A DNA stretch of 64,000 nt from an uncultured Mycoplasmatota bacterium. Its GTDB lineage: Bacteria > Bacillota_I > Bacilli_A > RF39 > UBA660. Shown here in pieces: positions 7,763-16,664 of this stretch; position 1 is the first letter of the stretch; every line of letters starts with the position of its first letter. The notes under the pieces are model-generated. The model searched no databases and was not told the origin of the DNA. It saw only the letters and a program-made list of their open reading frames with translations. The translations under genes and the position numbers were made by a program. Location of the stretch: positions 1 through 64,000 of the forward strand of contig UQRY01000001.1 of NCBI GenBank assembly GCA_900543675.1, given 5' to 3'.

Positions 7763-10132
7763 TTACTTCGTATGTAACCAACCTTTTTTCTCTAAATACG
7801 AACCCACAGTTAAACTAAGTTTATTAAATACATATAAAGAAGAAAGTAACAATACCGCAAAAATAAGAGCAATCTCTACTGTAACTCCATGAATATTGAA
7901 GAAGTCAGATTGGAATATTGATCCATAAACAAAACCTAGAATTAAAAGAACAAATAGAATACGACGTAGACGATTAAATGGCTGACAAATTCGATAAAGT
8001 AAAATAAAACCTGTCATTGCTGTTAAAAAGATAACCAAACTAGAAATAATTTCATCAGATAAATGGAAAACATATTGAAAGAGTAGTACCATAATTACAT
8101 TAAATGCTACTGTTAAAGCAGCTGGTAAACTTCGACTCAACACTTTTAATAAGAAGTTTCCTTCTACTAATTCATGATTTGGCTCTAACGCTAAGATAAA
8201 AGATGGGATTCCAATCGTAAACATGGTAATTAATGTAAGTTGAATTGGGATAAAGAAGTATTCAGAAGAAATAAAGACACAAATCGCAATTAGAAGTATT
8301 GTAAATATCGTCTTAGATAACAGTAGTGAACTACTTCGTTCAATATTATTAATAATTCTTCTTCCTTCGGCAACAATTTTAGGCATCGAAGCAAAGTTAG
8401 AGTCTAAAAGAACAAGTTCACTAACATTACGAGCAGCTTCACTTCCACTAGCCATCGCAATACTACAATCAGACTCTTTTAAAGCAAGTACATCATTTAC
8501 CCCATCACCAACCATACCGACAGTATATTTCTTTCTTTTTAATGCTTGAACTAATTTCTTTTTCTGAATTGGTGTCACACGACCAAACACAGTATAACGA
8601 GTGACAATATCATCAAAATCTTCATCCTTAACCGTAGTCATATCAATTCCTTTTACGTCATCCATTCCGGCACGACGAGCGATACTTTCCACCGTCTGAT
8701 AATTATCTCCTGATATAATCTTTAGTAAAACCCCTTGTTCTTTAAAGTATTCTAAAGTTTCTTTAGCGTCTGGACGAATTCGATCCTGAATCAAAAGAAA
8801 ACCTAGTACTTTTAAATTTTCTGGATGTTCTGTTAGTAGTTTAAAATTTCTAACTACAACGAGTACCCGATAATCTCCAACATATTGTTCTAAAATATCT
8901 TGAACTTGTTGAATATCTTCCCCTAAAACAAACTCGGGTGCCCCAATATAAAATGACCCTTGTTCCGTGTAAGAAACAGCCGAGAATTTTCTCGCAGAAG
9001 AAAAAGGAATTTTTCCAGTTTCTGCATACTTGTCTTCCGTACCGAAAAAATCGATAATTGCGCGCATCGTTGGAGTATCTTCGCCAAAAGAATTTCCCAA
9101 CTCTTTTAAATAAGTAATTAACTCTTCCTTATCTTGCTTTTTATACGGAATAACATCCACAACATCCATTTTTCCTTCCGTAATTGTTCCTGTTTTATCT
9201 AAACATATCACATTAACACGTGCCAAAATTTCAATACAATATAGCTGTTGAACCAAGACTTTATACTTAGAAAGACGAATAACACTAACTGCCATTACTG
9301 AACTAGTAAGTAGCACTAATCCTTCTGGAATCATCCCAATAACAGCCGCAACAGTAGAAAAAGTAGCCTCAGTCATACTTCCCATAATTGAATATTGATT
9401 AAAGAAAAATAAGATTCCAACTGGTACAATCAAAATCGATAATATCTTCAATAACTTCTCAAAGGAATGCATAATCATCGAATTTACTTTTTTCTTGTAT
9501 TTAGCTTCACTAGAAATAACAGAGATATAATTCTCTCCACCAATGTGTTCTACTCTAGCTATACACTCACCACTCACAATAAAACTACCAGATAATAGCA
9601 TGTCCCCAGCTTTTTTCACAATTGGATCTACTTCTCCTGTTAAAAAGGCCTCGTTAACTTCTACTTCACCTTCTAAAACAATCGCATCAGTGACCACTTG
9701 ATTACCTAGTTTAAGAGATAAAACATCATCTAAAACAATCTCTTCAATCCCTACTTCAACTAATTTACTATCACGAATCACAGTCGCTTTATTTGAAGCT
9801 AGTACCGATAGACGATCAATAATCCGTTTGGAAATCACTTCTTGAATAATACTAATTATCGTATTACAGATAGCAACACCTAAAAACAAACAGTTTTTAA
9901 TTGCTTCAGTCATTTCCCCTTGAAAAGAACCAGCAACTAAAATCGCAAGACCTAAAGCAAAATTCAAAAAATTGAAATACGTAAATACGTTATCCCGAAT
10001 AATTTGAGGAATTGATTTAGTTGCCGGTTGATTATCATAATTAACTAATCCATTAGTTATTCGCTCATCTACTTGTTTCTGATTTAGCCCCTCTGTTGGA
10101 AGAGGCGAATAGCGCTTTATTCTACTTCCCAT
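7763..10132 (-). CDS. Cation-transporting P-type ATPase, CtpE-like
   Basis: A 789-residue P-type ATPase with the phosphorylation motif CLDKTGTITEG (Asp near residue 310), the actuator motif region with LTGEVDP (a variant of TGES/TGE), the membrane motif MIPEGLVLLTS before the phosphorylation site, and the hinge GDGVNDVLALK (near 541). PEGLVLLTS with LVQQLYCIEILARV is characteristic of the CtpE-like group, linked in mycobacteria to calcium uptake; the ion here is inferred. About ten membrane helices fit. ATG at 10132 is favoured over a GTG at 10150 that has no ribosome site. No metal-binding N-terminal domain is seen. Confidence 0.9.
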   Translation of the reverse strand: MGSRIKRYSPLPTEGLNQKQVDERITNGLVNYDNQPATKSIPQIIRDNVFTYFNFLNFALGLAILVAGSFQGEMTEAIKNCLFLGVAICNTIISIIQEVISKRIIDRLSVLASNKATVIRDSKLVEVGIEEIVLDDVLSLKLGNQVVTDAIVLEGEVEVNEAFLTGEVDPIVKKAGDMLLSGSFIVSGECIARVEHIGGENYISVISSEAKYKKKVNSMIMHSFEKLLKILSILIVPVGILFFFNQYSIMGSMTEATFSTVAAVIGMIPEGLVLLTSSVMAVSVIRLSKYKVLVQQLYCIEILARVNVICLDKTGTITEGKMDVVDVIPYKKQDKEELITYLKELGNSFGEDTPTMRAIIDFFGTEDKYAETGKIPFSSARKFSAVSYTEQGSFYIGAPEFVLGEDIQQVQDILEQYVGDYRVLVVVRNFKLLTEHPENLKVLGFLLIQDRIRPDAKETLEYFKEQGVLLKIISGDNYQTVESIARRAGMDDVKGIDMTTVKDEDFDDIVTRYTVFGRVTPIQKKKLVQALKRKKYTVGMVGDGVNDVLALKESDCSIAMASGSEAARNVSELVLLDSNFASMPKIVAEGRRIINNIERSSSLLLSKTIFTILLIAICVFISSEYFFIPIQLTLITMFTIGIPSFILALEPNHELVEGNFLLKVLSRSLPAALTVAFNVIMVLLFQYVFHLSDEIISSLVIFLTAMTGFILLYRICQPFNRLRRILFVLLILGFVYGSIFQSDFFNIHGVTVEIALIFAVLLLSSLYVFNKLSLTVGSYLEKKGWLHTK

Positions 10133-10254
10133 CAACACCACTCTTTTCACTACTAATTAGTATAACACATTTAAGAAAACAAGGAGTAAATATGACAAAA
10201 CTGTAAGAAGAAAAAGATTTTTATAAAAGCGATTTAACTATTTTAATCTATTTA

Positions 10255-11901
10255 TTATCCAGTATAAACTACAACATTACCTGTTGAGTAAAGGCTAAGG
10301 ATATGATTCTGCATTACTACATCTTTCACATAGATAGTTACACCATCAGGAATATCATAAAACATATCTGTAGGAAGCAAATCAGAAAAATCTGCTTGCC
10401 GAAGATCAATAGATACTAAAGATTCACAGTTTCTAAACAGATTATCCAGCGTAGTCACATTTTGAAAGCTAAAATTTGCTAAACTAACAGAAGATAATAC
10501 AAAGCAATCCTCAAACATTCTATCTCCTGTTAATAAAGCGCTATTTGTCCAACCAGTTAAATCTAAATTCACTAATGATTTACAATCGTTAAACAAACTA
10601 GTCATATTGGTAACACTAGAAACATCAAAATGCCGAAGATCCAACTCCGTAAATACACAATAACGAAACATTTGCTCCATTGTTGTTACTTTAGAAGTAT
10701 CAAAATTACTAGTATCTAAATCGATAAGACTAGAACAATAATAAAACATGCTTTCCATTTGGGTAACATTAGACGTTACAAAAACACTTAAATCTAAAGA
10801 AGTTAGCGCTTCGCAATGAGCAAACATTCTTTTCATATTTTCCACAGTAGAAGTATCAAAATTTGTAAAAACAATACTTTCCAAAGCCGTACAATAGTCA
10901 AACATAGACTCCATCGTAACCGCTTGCGAACTATTCCAATTCGTAAACTCTAAAGAGGTTAACATAGGATTTTCTTTAAACATAGAATAAAATGATTTTG
11001 TCTCACTAACATCTAAATACTCCAAACCTTCTATGGTAGTTAAATTAGAAAAACCACGGAACATACTATCAGCCTCTTCAGGTAAATAAATCTTTTTATC
11101 TCCCTGTAAATACAAAGTATTTGTATCAGAAACTAAATATGCCATTACGCTACCATTATTATCTACTGATACATCCCAGCTCTCATTTGCTTCAACAATA
11201 GGGGTTAAACTATTTTGAATAATAATTTTTTCTATACTATCACTATAAGCATAATAATTTTCAGTAGAACTAGAAGAATCTCTTTCTAATATTCTAGACA
11301 TTACCTGAGGAAGATCCTCACCACCTGATGCCACTTTTGCAGATGTATCTACTTCTACATTAAAACTTAGCGATAATCCCTGATCCTCATTTTGTAGCTC
11401 TCCTGCTTCTTGTAACCATATTTTTAAAAGATAGCTTTTACTTTCATTAACACTAAGCGGTAAATCAGTAACAATAACATATTCGCTATTTCCAGCAAGA
11501 TAGCCACTTGTTTGAGAAAAAGAGCCTTTTCTTACTAAATCACCTTCACTATAATCACTACTAGCATTATATAGTGCCCACATTAAATTAGAGCTAGTTA
11601 TATTACCACCATTCTTTTGTAAAGAAATATTGATCATACTAATGTTATAGTTTGTATCTAAAGTACCAGTATTTGTTATAGTGAACTGATGAATACTAGC
11701 ATTTTCTTCCGTCGTAGGTACCATATTTGCTGCATTTATATTTAAAGTATTTTCATAAGTAATTTCTAATGAACCATTTTTTACTGATTGAACATCAGAA
11801 ATAGCACGAGCAGTAAAATAAGAATAACTAGCCCCAATAACTAGTATTGCAAAACCTAAAATAATAATTAGGAATATTATTTTTCTATTTTTATTAATCA
11901 T
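10255..11901 (-). CDS. Secreted surface protein: TasA-like N-terminal module plus BspA-type (DUF285) repeats
   Basis: A 548-residue exported protein. Residues 8-27 are a hydrophobic signal/anchor followed by SYSYFTA, as in TasA/camelysin-type proteins usually cut by SipW-like signal peptidases. Residues 30-190 form a beta-rich module with VKNGSLEITY, MVPTTEENASIHQFTITNTG and KIWLQEAGELQNEDQ. Residues about 285-530 hold repeated units of about 24 residues with MFxxCxxLxxLDxSxFxTSxVTxM, the BspA/DUF285 leucine-rich type found on surface adhesins. The N-terminal module is clearly related to that of the protein at 43176-44444. No LPXTG or C-terminal membrane helix is present. Confidence 0.88.
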   Translation of the reverse strand: MINKNRKIIFLIIILGFAILVIGASYSYFTARAISDVQSVKNGSLEITYENTLNINAANMVPTTEENASIHQFTITNTGTLDTNYNISMINISLQKNGGNITSSNLMWALYNASSDYSEGDLVRKGSFSQTSGYLAGNSEYVIVTDLPLSVNESKSYLLKIWLQEAGELQNEDQGLSLSFNVEVDTSAKVASGGEDLPQVMSRILERDSSSSTENYYAYSDSIEKIIIQNSLTPIVEANESWDVSVDNNGSVMAYLVSDTNTLYLQGDKKIYLPEEADSMFRGFSNLTTIEGLEYLDVSETKSFYSMFKENPMLTSLEFTNWNSSQAVTMESMFDYCTALESIVFTNFDTSTVENMKRMFAHCEALTSLDLSVFVTSNVTQMESMFYYCSSLIDLDTSNFDTSKVTTMEQMFRYCVFTELDLRHFDVSSVTNMTSLFNDCKSLVNLDLTGWTNSALLTGDRMFEDCFVLSSVSLANFSFQNVTTLDNLFRNCESLVSIDLRQADFSDLLPTDMFYDIPDGVTIYVKDVVMQNHILSLYSTGNVVVYTG

Positions 11902-11923
11902 AAATATAGCCTCCTCAATAACA

Positions 11924-13573
11924 CTAATTCTTAATATCCCGTTTCGTATAAATAAAGACCGTAAGAAAATAAAGAATCAAGATAAAAACCAAACTGATAA
12001 TTAAACCGAACGGTTCATAAAGCCCAGTAAGCATACAAGACTCTAAATAATACTCACTATGATATGAGACCATCCAATAATCTAAATAAGGAATTGGTGT
12101 ATAACAGAAAAACTTTAAGAACGTAAGTCCAAAATTAGAAACTAATACCCATACCCAAATCATAATCGAAAATAAAGTTAAAATAGAAGTAATACTAGCC
12201 GTTAAAGCCGTACTTAAAGTAATACTAGATAAAAATAAAATTAAGCTTAAGAAGAAACATGCTGGAATCATACCAACAATCATATTACCTAAATACCACA
12301 AGAAGTAAGGGATTTCTCTAACTTCACCACCGATAAATAAAAGCTTAGAAGTAAAGAGTTCACCAAATCCATAAGAAATTCCCACTAAAATAAATAAGAT
12401 AAGTGAAGCAATTAACCACAGAATAAAAGTTTCAATGATTAAATATAAGAATTTAGAAAGTAAGATTTTTGATCTTTTAACTGGCTTAGAAAGTAACAAT
12501 TTTACAGTTCCACTATCATGTTCACGTGAAGTAATACCTGTATGGGTAATCGCCACAATAAAGATCACTACCACAATTAAATGAAGTCCCTGATTCATAA
12601 AATTCTTAGCCGTTTGATAAGAATAGAGAGATTCATAATTCGATGGATAATATAAATCATGTTTTAAATCATGCTGAATGGCATAATGAAGAATTTGTTC
12701 TTTCGCATCAAAATCTTCATTTAACGTTCGATAATACGTCTTAACATTTTTATAACTAGCCTGACTAGGAGATTGATGATATTCCTCTAAAGTTGGTGCT
12801 TCAATTTTTCGATTAATTACATCTAAATATTGTTGGGCATTAACTACACGGTAATCACTATCATCCATGATTTTTTCATCGATAATCATCTGATAGATAG
12901 CTAAAGTATCAGAATTAATCTCTGTATCAAAAACAGTAGCATAATACAAATTCGTCTGATAAATAGCTTCAATATAAAGATAATAAGCATTCTCTTCTAA
13001 TGCCCTAGTCACTAAATCAACATACTCATGATAATATGTAAAATCACGAGAAAATTCGGTTGGTGACAAAGAAACCGCTTCTTTCAACTGATTCGTATAA
13101 CTAGCTACTGTACCATAATACAGTTCATAATGAGCATTTTCTGAAGGTAAAGAAGAAACTTCTTCTAAAAAAGAAGGATCATCTTGATAAGCTTGTACCT
13201 GTTCTAAAATAACCAAACGAGTAAGAGCCGAACTTAAATTAAATAAAGCATCCTGTTGCCAACAAGATTCAGTACTACCATTTCCCAGTAACTGAATCGT
13301 ATCTTGGTAAGGCTTTTCTAACCTAGAAAAAACTTCTGCTACTCCAATATTCACCAAATTAGTCTCTTCTTCTAATGTTTTATTTGCTCTCTGATAAGCT
13401 TCATCAAATTCTTCGATATAAATAGGTGAAATATAAGAACGATTAGAACCAAAGAACGATTCCATTTTTATCAAGCTAAAACAAGATAAGATCAAAACAA
13501 GAAAAATAACAATCGTTTTTTTCCAAGAAAAATGTTTAATAAATTCACAACGAATTAATCGTAATAACTGCAT
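11924..13573 (-). CDS. ABC-2 type transporter permease with a large extracellular domain
   Basis: A 549-residue membrane protein: one N-terminal helix (about 20-40), a roughly 290-residue extracellular helical domain, then about five to six C-terminal helices including ITHTGITSREHDSGTVKLLLSKPVKR, the ABC-2 permease coupling motif (tREhe.GT..lll..P.kR). It would form an exporter with the ATPase gene upstream. The ATG at 13573 follows the ATPase stop (TAAGATG) and has a GGTGAG site; an ATG at 13585 lies too close to any ribosome site. Substrate unknown. Because the ATPase gene is frameshifted, this permease may lack a working partner. Confidence 0.88.
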   Translation of the reverse strand: MQLLRLIRCEFIKHFSWKKTIVIFLVLILSCFSLIKMESFFGSNRSYISPIYIEEFDEAYQRANKTLEEETNLVNIGVAEVFSRLEKPYQDTIQLLGNGSTESCWQQDALFNLSSALTRLVILEQVQAYQDDPSFLEEVSSLPSENAHYELYYGTVASYTNQLKEAVSLSPTEFSRDFTYYHEYVDLVTRALEENAYYLYIEAIYQTNLYYATVFDTEINSDTLAIYQMIIDEKIMDDSDYRVVNAQQYLDVINRKIEAPTLEEYHQSPSQASYKNVKTYYRTLNEDFDAKEQILHYAIQHDLKHDLYYPSNYESLYSYQTAKNFMNQGLHLIVVVIFIVAITHTGITSREHDSGTVKLLLSKPVKRSKILLSKFLYLIIETFILWLIASLILFILVGISYGFGELFTSKLLFIGGEVREIPYFLWYLGNMIVGMIPACFFLSLILFLSSITLSTALTASITSILTLFSIMIWVWVLVSNFGLTFLKFFCYTPIPYLDYWMVSYHSEYYLESCMLTGLYEPFGLIISLVFILILYFLTVFIYTKRDIKN

Positions 13574-13574
13574 C

Positions 13575-14296
13575 TTACTCACCATCCTGCTTAAGTGTCT
13601 TAGTCAAAAATTCATCTTCTAAACTAATGTTCTTATCTTTGATTTCCGATACCGCAATACTTTCAACGATTTTTCCTTCTTGAATCAAAATCACTCGATC
13701 ACAGACATTTTCTATTTCCGATAAAATATGACTGGAAATAAAAATCGTCATCTTGTATTCTTGGTTAATCCGTTTTAGTATTTCCCTAAGTTCTTTAATA
13801 CCTAAAGGATCTAACCATTCGTCGGTTCATCCAAAATAAGTAACTTAGGATGATTGAGTAAAGCCTGTGCCAATCCTAGTCGTTGTTTCATCCCTAATGA
13901 ATAAGTTTTTACTTTATGATGAATGGCATCCTCTAAATGAACTAAATTTACTAATACTTCTAAATTCTTAGGATGAGAAATTCCATTCATTAACGCACAA
14001 ATTTCAAGATTTTTCCACCCAGAAATATTCTGATACATATCTGGATTTTCTACAATACATCCAACATTTCTTAATGCTTTTTCAAAATCTTTTTTTACAT
14101 CATAATCACAAATACGAATACTGCCACCATCTAGATGATATAGTCCTAACACTGACTTAATAAAAGTAGATTTTCCTGCTCCATTCGGACCAACAAATCC
14201 TACAATTTCTCCTTCTTCTAAAGTAATATCGATACCATGTAATACTTCTTTACGACGAAATTTCTTTCTAACTTCTACCGCTTCTAATACTTTCAT
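13575..14296 (-). pseudogene. ABC transporter ATPase, frameshifted after Walker B
   Basis: The first 161 codons encode a normal ABC ATPase: Walker A GPNGAGKST, signature YSLGMKQRLGL, Walker B LLILDEPTNG, then TAG. Adding one T in GGTTAG restores GLDPLGIKELREILK and continues to FISSHILSEIENVCDRV (the switch His in SSH), ending with KQDGE at 13575, directly before the permease ATG. The full product would be about 240 residues, the normal length. The site is not a recognisable slippery heptamer, so this is either a real one-base deletion or a sequence error in a short T run. The intact first fragment is 13811-14296. Confidence 0.85.
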
Positions 14297-14378
14297 AACC
14301 TTATTCTCCTACTATAAGATCATTATATCAGAAAAAAAGAAAGGTTAATACCTTTTTATCACCAATCATCTAAATATC

Positions 14379-15428
14379 TTAATTAAATAAATTTTCACTC
14401 AATATCCTTTCTACCTCATTAATTAATTCCTCTCGATTAGGGATGTAATATGTGTAAGTAGAAGCAAACACTTTATTGGATAATCCTCCTAAAACATATT
14501 CCATAGTGACATCTTTCTTACCCGCACACAAAATAATTCCAATTGTCTCTTGATCAAATTCATCTTTTACTTCACTATTATAATAATTAATATACATATT
14601 CATTTGACCAACATATTCTGGCTTCATTTTTTCAGTTTTCAAATCGATCAAGACATAAGATCTCAAAACTTTATTATAAAATACTAAATCAACATAATAG
14701 TGAGTATTATCATCTAAAGTAATTCTCATTTGATGACCAACATACATAAAGCCTTTCCCTAACTCTAATAGAAATGAAGATAAATGATGAATTAAATTCT
14801 TTTCTAATTCACTCTCTCGAACAGGCTTTTCTTCTTTAATTCCTAAAAATTCAAATACATAAGGTTCTTTCAATATATCCGTAGGACTACTGATCTCATT
14901 ACCTTTTTTCGATAATTCATAAACTTTCTCGATATTTTTCTTACCATTAGACAATAATAATCTTTGAAACAATAAAGAATCTATCTGCCTTTTTAACTCT
15001 CTTTTTGACCATCCAGAATTAATACATTCTTTTTCATAAAAGCTTCTTTCTCTATCATCTTCAATATAAATCAAATAGCAATAATGGGACCAACTCAAAT
15101 TTCCAGCCAGTGGTTGGAAATTCTTATACCGAATATAAAATAGCCTCATATTATATAACCCTGACAAACTAAATCCTGTCCCATATTTATTCGTTAACCT
15201 CTTAGATAAATTTTTTAATACATCTTTACCGTATTCTGCACGAATATTACCATTTTGTTCATTTTCTACAATAATTTTACCAATAGTAAAATACGTATTC
15301 ACTAAAGTATGATTAATTTGATAAGTCATCTTAGTTTTATTTTCTACAATAATTTTTTCAATCTGATTAAATAATCCATCTACAATCTTTTCATCAATCA
15401 TTGGTTTTTCTGTTTTATTAGTATTCAT
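14379..15428 (-). CDS. YhcG-family (DUF1016) PD-(D/E)XK nuclease-domain protein
   Basis: A 349-residue protein with the YhcG architecture: an N-terminal helical domain (about 1-170) containing GTGFSLSGLYNMRLFY and NLSWSHYCYLIYIEDDRERSFYE, then a C-terminal PD-(D/E)XK nuclease-like domain (about 190-345) with DNTHYYVDLVFYN, YVLIDLKTEKMKPEYVGQMNMYINYY, where Asp of VDLVF and D-x-K of IDLKT are the putative catalytic residues. Such proteins are linked to DNA repair or defence, often next to restriction systems; none is here. A second, broken copy lies directly upstream, and both share a 60-bp upstream sequence. Confidence 0.9.
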   Translation of the reverse strand: MNTNKTEKPMIDEKIVDGLFNQIEKIIVENKTKMTYQINHTLVNTYFTIGKIIVENEQNGNIRAEYGKDVLKNLSKRLTNKYGTGFSLSGLYNMRLFYIRYKNFQPLAGNLSWSHYCYLIYIEDDRERSFYEKECINSGWSKRELKRQIDSLLFQRLLLSNGKKNIEKVYELSKKGNEISSPTDILKEPYVFEFLGIKEEKPVRESELEKNLIHHLSSFLLELGKGFMYVGHQMRITLDDNTHYYVDLVFYNKVLRSYVLIDLKTEKMKPEYVGQMNMYINYYNSEVKDEFDQETIGIILCAGKKDVTMEYVLGGLSNKVFASTYTYYIPNREELINEVERILSENLFN

Positions 15429-15452
15429 ATAATTTCCTCCTATAATTTAGTT

Positions 15453-15512
15453 ATTAGTATTGTAGTAAGAAAAACAATAAATGTCTTCCAAATTACAAAA
15501 TTTTCTATTCAA
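15453..15512. repeat. 60-bp upstream direct repeat, copy 1
   Basis: Aligned without gaps to 16593-16652, with 50 of 60 bases identical by my count. Both lie just upstream of a YhcG gene and contain TACAAT or TATAAT on the minus strand plus the exact 19-mer AATTACAAAATTTTCTATT, so the repeat probably carries the promoter and reflects gene duplication. Confidence 0.75.
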
Positions 15513-15547
15513 CAATATAGCTTATTTAAAATCCAACATCTAACACA

Positions 15548-16552
15548 CTATTGACTTAATTCAAAATTTTTCTTTTCTTCCTCAACAGCAGCGATCAATT
15601 CTTGTTCAGTGGGTAAATGTAGTTGATAAGTAGTAGAAAAAATATTTTTGTTATCTTCTGGAAGTGTATATTTGACAACAGTTTCATTTTTAGTTGTGGA
15701 TAGTAATATTCCCACAGTTGAATTCTCCTCTTCCTGTTTAATTTCTCTATCATAATAATGAACATACATTTGCATTTGTCCAATATCTTGATGAGTTACT
15801 TTTCCTATTTTTAAATCTATAATAACAAAGCATTTTAATAATCGATTATAGAAAACTAAATCTGGATAAAAATGATCTTCCTCTAAAGTTAACCTTACCT
15901 GATTACCAACATAAGTAAATCCTTTACCAAGTTCCAATAAAAACTCTTTTAAATGTTCTAATATATTCTTTTCTAAATCACTTTCTAAATACCGTGTATT
16001 TTCTTTGATATCAAAAAATTCTAATACAAATGGATCTTTTACTAGATCTTTACTATTCCTTAACACTTGTCCCTTTTCAGACAACTCTAGTATTTTTTTC
16101 TTATCAGCAGATAATAACAATCTTTCATACAACAATGAATCTCTTTGCCTTTGAAGTTCCCTCACACTCCATCTTGAATTTATACATTCGTGCATATAAA
16201 ATTTTCTTTTTGGCTCTTCCTCTATTTTTAGTAACTCTAAATAATGTGACCAACTTAATTACGACGACAGTGTTGTCGTAATTGGAAAATAGATATAAAA
16301 CTTTCTCATCCTCTCTAAATTTCTTTTAGAAAATCCTTTACCAAATTCAGCAGTTAATTTTTCTGACAATTTTTCTAAAACATAATCCCCGTAATTTGCT
16401 CTCTCATCCCCTTGTTGAATATCCATAATTGCTTTACCAATATTCCAATATAAATTAAGCATTTCCGTATTCACAACAGAATAAACTTTATTTCTACTAC
16501 TAATAACTAATTCTTTAATATTATCAAATATATGATTAATTTGATTATCCAT
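15548..16552 (-). pseudogene. YhcG-family nuclease-domain protein with an in-frame stop codon
   Basis: A second DUF1016/YhcG gene of 335 codons interrupted by TAA at 16259-16261 without a frameshift: the upstream part ends FYIYFPITTTLSS and the same frame resumes LSWSHYLELLKIEEEPKRKF, continuing to the nuclease domain (FYPDLVFYN, VIIDLKIGKVTHQDIGQMQMY). The first fragment (97 residues) starts at 16552 behind AGGGAGG; the downstream fragment has an internal Met at 16195 but no ribosome site of its own. It is a paralogue of the intact neighbour at 14379-15428. Loss of function is likely unless the stop is read through. Confidence 0.85.
16257..16283. repeat. 27-bp near-perfect palindrome containing the premature stop of the second YhcG gene
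   Basis: AATTACGACGAC, spacer AGT, GTTGTCGTAATT: the arms match at 11 of 12 positions. The TAA stop (minus strand) lies in the left arm. Confidence 0.85.
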
Positions 16553-16592
16553 TTTTACCTCCCTTTACTACTCTTAATTTCTTTTCATAGTC

Positions 16593-16652
16593 ATTAGTAT
16601 TATAGTAAGTAAACACAGGAAAGTCTTCACAATTACAAAATTTTCTATTCAA
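16593..16652. repeat. 60-bp upstream direct repeat, copy 2
   Basis: Partner of 15453-15512, upstream of the broken YhcG gene; contains TATAAT on the minus strand and the shared 19-mer at 16631-16649. Confidence 0.75.
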
Positions 16653-16664
16653 AAAAAATACGAC

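Noticed and set aside
13811..13825. Programmed -1 frameshift in the ABC ATPase gene
   Set aside because: No slippery heptamer of the X-XXY-YYZ type and no strong downstream structure; a simple mutation or error is more likely.
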